Positions 1-6,454 of a stretch of DNA of 10,055 nt are shown here, piece after piece. The position numbers were made by a program, and so were the translations under genes. The number at the start of each line of letters is the position of its first letter. Position 1 is the stretch's first letter. The stretch is from assembly GCA_913046825.1 (NCBI GenBank), contig CAJWTF010000141.1, forward strand, positions 1-10,055, in the 5' to 3' direction. The notes under the pieces are model-generated. The model was not told where the DNA came from. It saw only the letters and a list, made by a program, of their open reading frames with translations, and did not search any database. Origin of the DNA: an uncultured Rickettsiales bacterium (GTDB lineage Bacteria; Pseudomonadota; Alphaproteobacteria; UBA8366).

Positions 1-232
1 ATCCCGCAAGAATGCAATTGTAGGCGACCGCTTCTAAGGTCAGATCACCCATCAGCGGCATCAAATGTCCGAAGGATTGATCCAGTGCCCCACGTCCCGA
101 GATCATGGCGTCAAAACGATCCAAGGTCGGCGGGACCATCGGCAGTCCGTCACTCAGGTCGAGTGCTTCCAGCTGCGCTTGAGCGCCTTCATAAGTAATG
201 TCTTGGGCGAAAAGCGGGTGGTCTTCGTTCAT
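1..232 (-). CDS. N-terminus of a third paralog (C) of the UGSC-linked unknown family, partial
   Basis: Only the first 77 residues are inside the window; the rest lies to the left. The ATG at 232-230 is preceded by GGAG with a 7-nt gap, and that GGAG begins in the end of the adjacent repeat. Residues 27-34 (SDGLPMVP) and the later segment with Thr-Leu-Glu, Ala-Tyr-Asn and a terminal Ala-Gly line up with the N-termini of the two full-length downstream-of-selenoprotein proteins (SDGMPLMIP and the ANAVMAGC region). It is clearly more diverged from them than they are from each other. It probably belongs to the same transcription unit, or is driven from within the 100-bp gap. Function is unknown. 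Family membership is inferred from this short alignment. Confidence 0.8.
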   Translation of the reverse strand, partial: MNEDHPLFAQDITYEGAQAQLEALDLSDGLPMVPPTLDRFDAMISGRGALDQSFGHLMPLMGDLTLEAVAYNCILAG

Positions 233-240
233 TGAACTAC

Positions 241-319
241 TCCGTCATTCCCGCAAAGGCGGGAATACAGACCGACTTACGAAACAGAACTGAATTCCCA
301 CCTTCGCGGGAATGACGGA
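241..319. repeat. 79-bp palindromic repeat with paired ATTCCC-N8-GGGAAT hairpins
   Basis: The ends are perfect 14-bp inverted repeats: TCCGTCATTCCCGC (241-254) and GCGGGAATGACGGA (306-319). Each end also folds by itself: ATTCCCGC-AAAG-GCGGGAAT at 247-266, and ATTCCC-N8-GGGAAT at 294-313. Both halves match the ATTCCC-N8-GGGAAT pattern known from Neisseria dRS3 and from similar CGTCATTCCCGC-type intergenic repeats in many proteobacteria. It fills most of the gap between paralogs B and C. It could act as a transcription attenuator or mRNA-stabilising hairpin there. Origin as a MITE-like element is inference. Confidence 0.85.
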
Positions 320-332
320 AAATATAGAAAGC

Positions 333-1367
333 TCAGCCATTCGAGATCTTAACCGAACACACTGCTGTCGCGCCAAAGGTCGGGATGAAGGCGGAATGCT
401 TGCCGGCCCCACCCGCAACTAAGACATGGATATCTTCCGGAGACGGGCTGAGATAATACTTCCCGTTGACCGGAGTCTGGTCACGCTCGCTCTCATAATG
501 ATGCTGCTGTTCCTTCGAGACGCGGGAGACTAGGACCGCAGACTGCTCGTAAAGCTTCTCCTGGACATCCAATATGGAAAATCCGTCGCGGTGGATCGTC
601 TGGGCGTGTTCCGGCCCGAAAACGATCGTGTAAGGACCCTTGCCGTATATATTGTTGGTGCCGGGCTCCGAAATCGTCCCGGCAACCGTTGTGAGGATAC
701 CCTCGCCGGTCGTGCTTGCGTGATCGTTGATATTGTGGGGCGGCTCTGAAGCCGACGTCGTCACGATGCTGTCTTCCGCGTTAAAGCCCCGGCGCACGTG
801 ATAAGGCTCCCACGGGCTCTCTTCCTCATTCTCACCGAAACAGAAACTGTATTTTGCGGGCGAACCTTGGGTCGAACGGTCCATCTCTCCGGGCTTGCCG
901 CCGCCAACATTCAGCAGCGTGAGTTGTAAGGCCCGACCGATGGCCGCATTCGTTCGGTTTCCTTGACCAAAACAATTGCCACCGCAGTTGATACCAATTT
1001 CGTGGCGTATTGGACCGCTAACGATGAGACCAGGGCCGCAAGGATGCGTCGTCGCCAAAGTACCGTGGAGATTATACTCCGGAACCAGCACGGCGCGCAC
1101 CGCCGCCACAACAGTGCAAAACAGCTCCGGCCGGCAGCCCGCCATCACCGCATTGGCAGCAATGCTTTGTAAGGTCGGCAGGACGCGACGCGGTGGCATC
1201 TGCGGGAATGGTTCGTTGTCCCCCCGGGAAGCCTCCATCATGGCAGCGACTTTCTCCTCGCTCGGCACCATCAAGGGCAAGCCATCACCCCATTCGTGAT
1301 CGAGGGCGTAATCGTTCCATTGATCGTAATCAAGGTCGCCGATATCGACGAATTCGGCGTCAGACAT
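333..1367 (-). CDS. Conserved protein of unknown function, UGSC-linked family (paralog B)
   Basis: 344 residues from the ATG at 1367-1365. The start overlaps the stop of paralog A by 8 nt (ATGTCTGA), so translational coupling is likely; upstream in-frame starts would run deep into paralog A. No signal peptide or membrane segment is evident, so it is probably cytoplasmic. Features shared with paralog A: GDGLPLMVP (28-35), ANAVMAGC (71-78), ATTHPC (105-110), INCGGNCFGQGNR (126-138), a GxPGEMDRSTQGSP stretch (about 157-170), FCFGENEEESPWEPYHVRRGF (175-195), and a C-terminal VAGGAGKHSAF segment (317-327). Conserved cysteines are 78, 110, 128, 132 and 176. This is a recurring but uncharacterised family that I associate with UGSC selenoprotein loci. 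A redox or substrate-binding role is speculation. Confidence 0.88.
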   Translation of the reverse strand: MSDAEFVDIGDLDYDQWNDYALDHEWGDGLPLMVPSEEKVAAMMEASRGDNEPFPQMPPRRVLPTLQSIAANAVMAGCRPELFCTVVAAVRAVLVPEYNLHGTLATTHPCGPGLIVSGPIRHEIGINCGGNCFGQGNRTNAAIGRALQLTLLNVGGGKPGEMDRSTQGSPAKYSFCFGENEEESPWEPYHVRRGFNAEDSIVTTSASEPPHNINDHASTTGEGILTTVAGTISEPGTNNIYGKGPYTIVFGPEHAQTIHRDGFSILDVQEKLYEQSAVLVSRVSKEQQHHYESERDQTPVNGKYYLSPSPEDIHVLVAGGAGKHSAFIPTFGATAVCSVKISNG

Positions 1368-2409
1368 TGGAAATCCGCAGCGAAATTGCTTCCGTGAATC
1401 CGAAGGTCGGAATAATAGCCGAATGCTTGCCCGCACCGCCCGCGACCATGATCTGGATATCCTCCGGCGAGCGGGTCAGGTAGTACTTGCCGTTCACCGC
1501 TGTCTGCTCGCGGTCTTGTTCGTAGTTGATCTGATTTTCCTTGGAGACGCGCGATACATCCACGGCGGAATCTTCATAAAGTTTCTGCTGGATATCCTTA
1601 ATCGTGAATCCGTCGCGGTGAACGGTCTGTGCGTGTTCGGGCCCAAACACCACTGTGTAAGGGGCCGTCCCGTATATCAAGTTCGAGCCCGGCTGCGAGA
1701 CTGTGCCCGCGATGGTCGTGAGAATACCCACGCCCGTCGTGCTGGCATGGTCATTGATATTGTGCGGCGGCTCGCACGGCAGCACGGTCACAACACTATC
1801 GCCCACCTCGAACCCTCGGCGCACGTGATACGGCTCCCACGGGCTCTCTTCCTCGTTTTCACCGAAACAGAATGTGTATTTCGCCGGCGACCCCTGGGTC
1901 GAACGATCCATTTCCCCCGGTTTTGCCCCACCGATATTGAGCAGTGACAACTGCACTGCCCGCCCGATAGTCGCGTTCACCCGGTTACCCTGACCGAAAC
2001 AGTTACTACCGCAATTCACACCGAGTTGTGTCCGGATAGGACCGTTCAAGATCACCCCCGGTGCGCAAGGATGCGTCGTCGCCAGCGTGCCGTGAAGATT
2101 GTAGTCCGGGTTCAACAGAGCGCGGACTGTCGAGACAACGACCGGGAAGTACTCGGCCTTACACCCCGCCATAACCGCATTCGCCGCAATACTTTGCAAC
2201 GTCGGAATGACCCGGCGCGGCGACATCGGCAGGAACGGCTCGTTATCACCCCGGCAAGTCTCAACAAAGGCCGAAACTTTTTCCTCTGTCGGGATCATTA
2301 AGGGCATGCCGTCGCTCCATCCCTGCTCGGCGGCATAGTCGTTCCACTGTTCGGCGTCGAGATCGGCATCGCCAACCTCAAGCACCTCACTCTCGGTAAG
2401 GTCCGTCAT
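1360..2409 (-). CDS. Conserved protein of unknown function, UGSC-linked family (paralog A)
   Basis: 349 residues from the ATG at 2409-2407, which has an AAAGGAAA Shine-Dalgarno-like stretch just upstream; the GTG at 2427 is less likely. The gene lies 30 nt after the selenoprotein stop and overlaps paralog B by 8 nt, so the three form one operon. It is highly similar to paralog B along its full length. Residues 184-200 (ENEEESPWEPYHVRRGF) are identical in both, as are most residues around ATTHPC (110-115) and NCGxNCFGQGNR (132-143). Conserved cysteines are 83, 115, 133, 137 and 181. The protein ends with VAGGAGKHSAII (322-333) and a short tail. No characterised homolog comes to mind and no catalytic fold is recognisable. 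Retention of near-duplicate copies suggests a heteromer or two related substrates. Confidence 0.9.
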   Translation of the reverse strand: MTDLTESEVLEVGDADLDAEQWNDYAAEQGWSDGMPLMIPTEEKVSAFVETCRGDNEPFLPMSPRRVIPTLQSIAANAVMAGCKAEYFPVVVSTVRALLNPDYNLHGTLATTHPCAPGVILNGPIRTQLGVNCGSNCFGQGNRVNATIGRAVQLSLLNIGGAKPGEMDRSTQGSPAKYTFCFGENEEESPWEPYHVRRGFEVGDSVVTVLPCEPPHNINDHASTTGVGILTTIAGTVSQPGSNLIYGTAPYTVVFGPEHAQTVHRDGFTIKDIQQKLYEDSAVDVSRVSKENQINYEQDREQTAVNGKYYLTRSPEDIQIMVAGGAGKHSAIIPTFGFTEAISLRISNV

Positions 2410-2439
2410 GTCTTTCCTTTTCGGCACTCGTTCGGCTGG

Positions 2440-2964
2440 TTAGGCGCCGACCGCGTCCTTCAATTCCGAAGAAGCGACACCGATACGCTCGGACAGCTCT
2501 TCCTCGTTCAATCCACCGACCGGATGCTTCACGATCAACAGTTTGGGATCCGCTTTACGAGCCTTCGCTTGGGCGCGCACCAGCGGCAAAAAGGTTTCAG
2601 TGATGACGATATATGTTTCAACGCCGCGTTTTTCGAGTTCGATACTGTCATGGAAACTCCACGACGAGCACGACCCTCAATCGGCCAGGGCGACAATAGC
2701 CCCTTTGTACTTGGCGGCGACTTCGTCATATAGCGCTTCAGGGGCAGGCTGAGCAGCGCTGTCCTTGAAGAAATAATCGATATTATCGGTCGAACGATAG
2801 ACGCCCATTTGCGCTTTCACGCCTTCGAGCAACTCGCGCGCGTTTGGCTTTGAATTGGAGATGATGGCGATAGAATCGGAATTCCAGTCGGTCGAAAGCT
2901 CGAACCTACTGCTTTGGTTATCGCCACCTTCCTCAAGGCCGAAAGACGGGTTAACGATCCGCAT
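2440..2964 (-). CDS. UGSC-family selenoprotein with in-frame UGA at codon 96
   Basis: 174 residues if the UGA at 2679-2677 is read as selenocysteine. The frame continues without a shift for 78 more residues to TAA. The UGA is followed by Gly-Ser-Cys, giving Sec96-Gly-Ser-Cys99, the defining motif of the UGSC (seleno)protein family. Other family-like segments lie on both sides: IAIISNSKPNA (32-42), GAIVALAD (88-95), SSWSFHDSIELEKRGV (100-115) and IVKHPVGGL (144-152). The second half has no in-frame ATG of its own. The ATG at 2964-2962 was chosen because AGGAGG sits 5 nt upstream; earlier ATGs lack such a site. Sec/Cys in a UxxC arrangement after a beta-strand is typical of thiol-redox proteins, but the reaction is unknown. 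It heads the operon with paralogs A and B. Cells must supply SelA/SelB/SelC elsewhere. Confidence 0.92.
2647..2665 (-). promoter_or_regulatory. Bacterial SECIS-like hairpin
   Basis: The mRNA after the UGA reads an 11-nt linker, then GUCGUGG-AGUUU-CCAUGAC. The arms pair over 7 bp, six Watson-Crick plus one G-U. The loop AGUUU has G as its second base; if A and the last U pair, the loop is GUU and begins with G. The 11-nt linker equals that between the UGA and the upper stem-loop of E. coli fdhF, and a G near the start of the apical loop is a known bacterial SECIS requirement. Recruitment of SelB is inferred. Confidence 0.82.
2677..2679 (-). other. Selenocysteine UGA codon (Sec96)
   Basis: TGA lies in frame between Ala-Asp and Gly-Ser-Cys of the UGSC protein. 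Conserved family sequence continues on both sides in the same frame, and a SECIS-like hairpin follows. A true stop here would remove the motif cysteine and 45% of the protein. Confidence 0.9.
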
Positions 2965-2969
2965 GCTTT

Positions 2970-2975
2970 CCTCCT
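2970..2975 (-). promoter_or_regulatory. Ribosome binding site of the UGSC selenoprotein
   Basis: The minus strand reads AGGAGG followed by AAAGC and ATG. This perfect Shine-Dalgarno with 5-nt spacing fixes the start at 2964 and rules out the earlier ATGs near 3015-3051. Confidence 0.85.
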
Positions 2976-3003
2976 GATCGGAAATGATACTGCACTCAAT
3001 ATT

Positions 3004-3032
3004 AATATAGCTCATCGGTGCCATTGTCCCAA
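3004..3032 (-). promoter_or_regulatory. Candidate sigma70-type promoter of the selenoprotein operon
   Basis: On the minus strand TTGGGA (3032-3027) is followed after exactly 17 nt by TATATT (3009-3004). That is 4 of 6 matches to -35 and 5 of 6 to -10. Transcription would begin near 2997, giving a leader of about 33 nt. The -10 overlaps the 10-bp palindrome ATATTAATAT (2999-3008). Confidence 0.5.
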
Positions 3033-3083
3033 CCTTAGGCGCGCCGCACATATTTATCCAAACGATGGCATCAGGAGAGAGAT

Positions 3084-3893
3084 ATGCGGCTCAAAGACAA
3101 AGTAGCGATCATTATCGGTGGCGGACAAGCACCGGGAGAGAGTGCAGCCATCGGCAACGGACGGGCGACGGCGCTATTGTTCGCGCGGGAGGGCGCCAAG
3201 GTCTGCTGTGTCGATCGGAGCTTGGAATCAGCACAAGAAACCGTGGATATGATTTCCGAGGAAGGTGGGACTGCGATTGCAGCGGCGGCGGACGTCACGG
3301 ACGAATCCGCCGTCGAAGCCGCGATCAAAAGCTGCGCCAATGAATGGGGTCGCCTTGATATCCTGCACAACAATGTCGGCATCAGCGTTGAAGGTGGCGA
3401 TGCGACACTCGATAAAATCTCGATGGAAGCCTTCGAGCGCATTTTCGACGTCAATCTGCTCGGCACTATGCTGGCGTGCAAACATGCGCTACCGATCATG
3501 CGGGATCAAAAGAGCGGCGCTATCGTCAACATTTCCTCTGCATCGGCCTATTGGACAGGCCACCCGACGGTACTCTATCCCGCCTCCAAGATGGCGATGA
3601 TCAGTTTCACCCGGCAGATCGCCATGCAAAACGCCGACACAGGTGTGCGCGCCAATGTCATCCTACCCGGATTGATGGACACCCCCATGGCAGTTGACCG
3701 GCGCGTTGAGGTCACCGGTCGCACCCGCGACGACATAGCAAGCGAGCGCGATTCCAAGGTGCCGTTGTTGAACAAGATGGGCACCGGCTGGGACGTCGCC
3801 CACGCGGCATTGTTCCTGGCATCTGACGACGCGGGCTTCATTACAGGTGTGGAACTGCCAGTAGACGGTGGGTCTATGGCGCGAGTGGGGTAG
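3084..3893 (+). CDS. Classical short-chain dehydrogenase/reductase (SDR family)
   Basis: 269 residues, the usual length of a classical SDR. The ATG follows AGGAGA by 5 nt. Visible parts in order: a first beta strand and a nucleotide-binding Gly-rich loop stretched to GGGQAPGESAAIGNGRA (12-28); Asp44 at the end of the second strand, which favours NAD(H) over NADP(H); NNVG (96-99); Asn124, Ser152, Tyr165 and Lys169 forming the catalytic tetrad with a YxxxK motif; PGLMDTPM (195-202); and the C-terminal GVELPVDGG (255-263). It should oxidise or reduce an alcohol/carbonyl in the cytoplasm; the substrate is unknown. It is transcribed divergently from the selenoprotein operon across a 119-bp gap, so co-regulation is plausible. 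I see no convincing -10/-35 pair for it. Confidence 0.93.
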   Translation: MRLKDKVAIIIGGGQAPGESAAIGNGRATALLFAREGAKVCCVDRSLESAQETVDMISEEGGTAIAAAADVTDESAVEAAIKSCANEWGRLDILHNNVGISVEGGDATLDKISMEAFERIFDVNLLGTMLACKHALPIMRDQKSGAIVNISSASAYWTGHPTVLYPASKMAMISFTRQIAMQNADTGVRANVILPGLMDTPMAVDRRVEVTGRTRDDIASERDSKVPLLNKMGTGWDVAHAALFLASDDAGFITGVELPVDGGSMARVG

Positions 3894-3894
3894 C

Positions 3895-3919
3895 CCCCTC
3901 TCCCCTCGCGGCAGAGGGG
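3895..3919. terminator. Hairpin between convergent genes, possible bidirectional terminator
   Basis: CCCCTCT (3895-3901) pairs with AGAGGGG (3913-3919) around an 11-nt loop, just after the SDR stop and before the stop of the convergent SMP-30 gene. There is no T-run on either side. The CCCCTCTCCCCTCGCGG wording resembles a widespread proteobacterial intergenic repeat, so it may be a repeat fragment that also blocks read-through. Confidence 0.55.
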
Positions 3920-3933
3920 TGGGTGTCAGCAAC

Positions 3934-4866
3934 TCACACGTTGAGAAAATTCAACGGCAATCCAACGCGCGGCCAGTCGCATTCAACCAACAACCCCTGC
4001 CAGGAAAGCGTGATATAGGCCTTCTGCAAGTTCTCCCCGCCAAAGCAAATATTGGTCGTATAACCGTCTCCAGTCGCGACGAACTCCACGGTACCGCCGT
4101 CCGGGCTCGCGACTGTAATCCCACCGGTGAAGAGGGTCGCGACGCAGACATTGCCGCCCGCTTCCACCGCCAAGGAATCATACCGCCGCATCCCTGTGTC
4201 GCTGGTGATATATCGCCCACCGTTCAGCGATTCCGGGTAGGGCAATAGTTTCACTTCGCCGTCGCCGACGATATCGAATGCGAAGAGCCGCCCGCCTTCG
4301 GTTTCCGCGACGTAAAGTGTTTTCTCGTCCGGCGATAGGCCGATACCGTTCGGCGTGGTAAAAGGTTGGATGACTTCTTTAATCTCACTGCCGTCGGGCT
4401 TTGCCCAGTAGATCGCCCCCCGGTCCAAGTCACGCTCCCGCGCTTTGCCGAGGTCGGTGAACCACATGTTGCCCTTGCGGTCGAAGACGATGTCGTTCGG
4501 CCCGCTCAACCGGTTGCCGCTACAATTGTCGTAGAGCCGCTCGACCTTGCCGGTCTCCATATCGACCCGCTCAATCCGCCCGGTCACATAATCGTCCGCC
4601 TGCCCTATCGGCCGCATGCCGCCGGACGTCGTATCATAGGACCATTTAAACCCGCCGTTATTGCAAATATAGCAGGCTCCGTCGGGTCCGATCGCCGCCC
4701 CGTTCGGCCCACCACCGGTCTCAGCGATGACTTCCTTTGTCCCGTCCGGCAAAACGCGGGTCAACGTGCCGCGCTCGATCTCGACCAGAACGACGGAGCC
4801 GTCCGGCATGGCAATGGGGCCTTCGGGAAAGCGCAGGCCGTCGGTTATCGTGCGAAATTGGGTCAT
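3934..4866 (-). CDS. SMP-30/gluconolactonase/LRE-family protein
   Basis: 310 residues, typical of this six-bladed beta-propeller family of metal-dependent lactonases and related hydrolases. Metal-ligand positions are visible: Glu15 in RFPEGP, Asn173 in TTPNG and Asp230 in RRYDSLAVE. Family repeats include GPNGAAIGPDGACYICNNGG (53-72) and SGPNDIVFDRKGNMWFTD (121-138). No signal peptide is evident, so a cytoplasmic site is likely. The start codon lies 2 nt after the sulfatase stop with no clear Shine-Dalgarno, so its translation probably depends on the sulfatase. As the last gene of the operon, it likely opens a lactone or ester produced by upstream oxidation or desulfation steps. The exact substrate is unknown; the family is broad. 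Confidence 0.92.
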   Translation of the reverse strand: MTQFRTITDGLRFPEGPIAMPDGSVVLVEIERGTLTRVLPDGTKEVIAETGGGPNGAAIGPDGACYICNNGGFKWSYDTTSGGMRPIGQADDYVTGRIERVDMETGKVERLYDNCSGNRLSGPNDIVFDRKGNMWFTDLGKARERDLDRGAIYWAKPDGSEIKEVIQPFTTPNGIGLSPDEKTLYVAETEGGRLFAFDIVGDGEVKLLPYPESLNGGRYITSDTGMRRYDSLAVEAGGNVCVATLFTGGITVASPDGGTVEFVATGDGYTTNICFGGENLQKAYITLSWQGLLVECDWPRVGLPLNFLNV

Positions 4867-4868
4867 AG

Positions 4869-6395
4869 TTACACCGGTGCAATTTTTTCAAGTGGTTCCT
4901 CCCGCCCCTCGGGAACATTGTCCCGCATATCGGCGAGGAGATCGGATTTAATCGTGGCCACCCCCGGATCGCTCCAAAGGTTGCGCCATTGCTGCGGGTC
5001 GTCGGCAAGGGCATAGAGTTCGCCCTCGCTGCCGTCATAGCGATTGGTCTTCTCGTAGGCCGTGATCAGGAAATCGTCTCGGACCAACGTGCGCATCACA
5101 ATCTCGTTGCCGTCATAGGTGTCGATCCACTCCGTCACCACCCGCTCGCAAGATTTGTCGCCGGGCACTCGCGGCAACGGCCGACCTTGCATGACCTCTG
5201 GAATATCGAGCCCAGCGGCGGCGAGAATGGTCGGTGCAATATCGAGATGGCCGACAGGCTCCGGCACGTCGGCGGGGGCGATGCCGTCAACCGGGGCCGG
5301 GCGCCAGATCAACGGCACCTTGGTCAGCGCGTCGATGTGGTACGGGCCTTTGAACAGCATGCCGAAGTCCCCCTGTAGTTCGCCGTGGTCGGTAGTGAAG
5401 AAGATTTCCGTCTCCGAATCCCAACCCCGCGCCTCGAGATAGGCCATCACCCGCCCGACGGCCTCATCGATCAGCTCGTTTTTGGCATGAACGATGGCGT
5501 TCACCTCGCGGATCTGATCCGCCGTCGTCTCGGCGGGCACGTAAGCGGGCGGCACTTCGAAGTTGAGCTGCGCCTCCCCGCGATACCACGCCAACCAATG
5601 CCATGGCTTTTCAGCCAGTATTTCTTCGCATTTCTCGCGGTTGCCGGGATAACCTGCTGGCAAGTCCAGTTCCCGCCAATCGAAACGCTTGCGCGCCGCG
5701 TCCGGCACATCCCACGGGTGATGAGGGTCTGGAAAGCTCATCCAGCAAAACCACTTCTGGTCGTCTTCCCGCGTGCGCAGCCAATCGATAGTGCGCCGAG
5801 CTGTCCAAGCCGTATGGTAGTTCTCGGGGTCAATGGGATTGTACGCCACCTGAGGGGCTTCGGTCTCGCCACCGCCGCGCGCGCTCGGATTGCCGCCGCT
5901 TGTATATTCGTGAAAACCCGCAACGTCATCCGGATGATTCTGGGCCAGCCATTTTGGATAGTGGAACAACGACCGTCCCGCCCGCCCTGTGTGGCCAGTC
6001 AGCTCCATATGATCGAAGCCTCGGTGTGGGCCAACATTATCCTCACCCGCCGCCGTATTCTCGAAAAACGTCTTGGCCGCGTGCGGTTCGAAATGCGCCT
6101 TGCCGATCAAGGCGGTGCTATATCCCGCCGATTTTAGCTCGTGAGCCAGGCTCGGGTGGTCAGCGGGCAGCGGAATGCCATTTGAGGTCACCCCGTGCAT
6201 GCGGATGTGCTGGCCAGTCAGGATGGTGGAGCGCGCTGGCATGCAAACCGGGCATTGGTTGCGCGCTTGCCGGTAGAGAATACCGTCACGCGCCAAACTA
6301 TCGAGGACCGGCGTCTTCGCGATGCCGCCGCCGGTGCAGCCAAGTGAGTCGTATCTTTGCTGGTCAGTTGTGATAAGCAGAATTTTCTTGGCCAT
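4869..6395 (-). CDS. Cys-type sulfatase (alkaline phosphatase superfamily)
   Basis: 508 residues from the ATG at 6395-6393, preceded by GGAGGTG with a 6-nt gap. The N-terminus MAKKILLITTDQQRYDSLG gives the first metal-binding Asp11. Cys51 in C-M-P-A-R matches the CxPxR sulfatase signature, in which the Cys is converted to formylglycine. Further typical sites are GKAHFEPH (98-105), DPHHPWD (223-229), TTDHGE (334-339, metal ligands Asp336/His337) and FKGPYH (348-353). It hydrolyses a sulfate ester, or possibly a phosphonate monoester, since the two activities share this fold. With no signal peptide it would act on an imported substrate; an anaerobic or FGE-type maturation enzyme must be encoded elsewhere. 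It is 59 nt downstream of the TauD-like gene and 2 nt upstream of the SMP-30 gene. Confidence 0.93.
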   Translation of the reverse strand: MAKKILLITTDQQRYDSLGCTGGGIAKTPVLDSLARDGILYRQARNQCPVCMPARSTILTGQHIRMHGVTSNGIPLPADHPSLAHELKSAGYSTALIGKAHFEPHAAKTFFENTAAGEDNVGPHRGFDHMELTGHTGRAGRSLFHYPKWLAQNHPDDVAGFHEYTSGGNPSARGGGETEAPQVAYNPIDPENYHTAWTARRTIDWLRTREDDQKWFCWMSFPDPHHPWDVPDAARKRFDWRELDLPAGYPGNREKCEEILAEKPWHWLAWYRGEAQLNFEVPPAYVPAETTADQIREVNAIVHAKNELIDEAVGRVMAYLEARGWDSETEIFFTTDHGELQGDFGMLFKGPYHIDALTKVPLIWRPAPVDGIAPADVPEPVGHLDIAPTILAAAGLDIPEVMQGRPLPRVPGDKSCERVVTEWIDTYDGNEIVMRTLVRDDFLITAYEKTNRYDGSEGELYALADDPQQWRNLWSDPGVATIKSDLLADMRDNVPEGREEPLEKIAPV

Positions 6396-6454
6396 AAAAC
6401 GCACCTCCGCACAAGGAAGTAGCGAAACCGACGGCACTGTCTACCCAGTCATTT

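Noticed and set aside
333..1362. Stop codons TGA of paralogs A and B as further Sec codons
   Set aside because: No family-like sequence continues in frame after either one; the A stop overlaps the start of B and the B stop leads into the repeat.
963..1947. Plus-strand open frames of 69-174 residues opposite paralogs A and B
   Set aside because: They are antisense shadows of two conserved genes and show no domain, ribosome site or family motif.
2440..2679. Frameshift or nonsense mutation (pseudogene) instead of selenocysteine
   Set aside because: The frame is unchanged on both sides, the motif is exactly U-G-S-C, a SECIS-like hairpin follows, and there are no other lesions.
2677..3051. A 124-residue protein ending at the UGA at 2677
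   Set aside because: Its last residues lead straight into the UGSC motif in the same frame, and its first ATG has no ribosome site, whereas the ATG at 2964 has AGGAGG.
4366..6137. Plus-strand open frames of up to 250 residues opposite SMP-30 and the sulfatase
   Set aside because: They are low-complexity Arg/Pro-rich shadows created by GC-rich codons of the real genes, with no recognisable domains.
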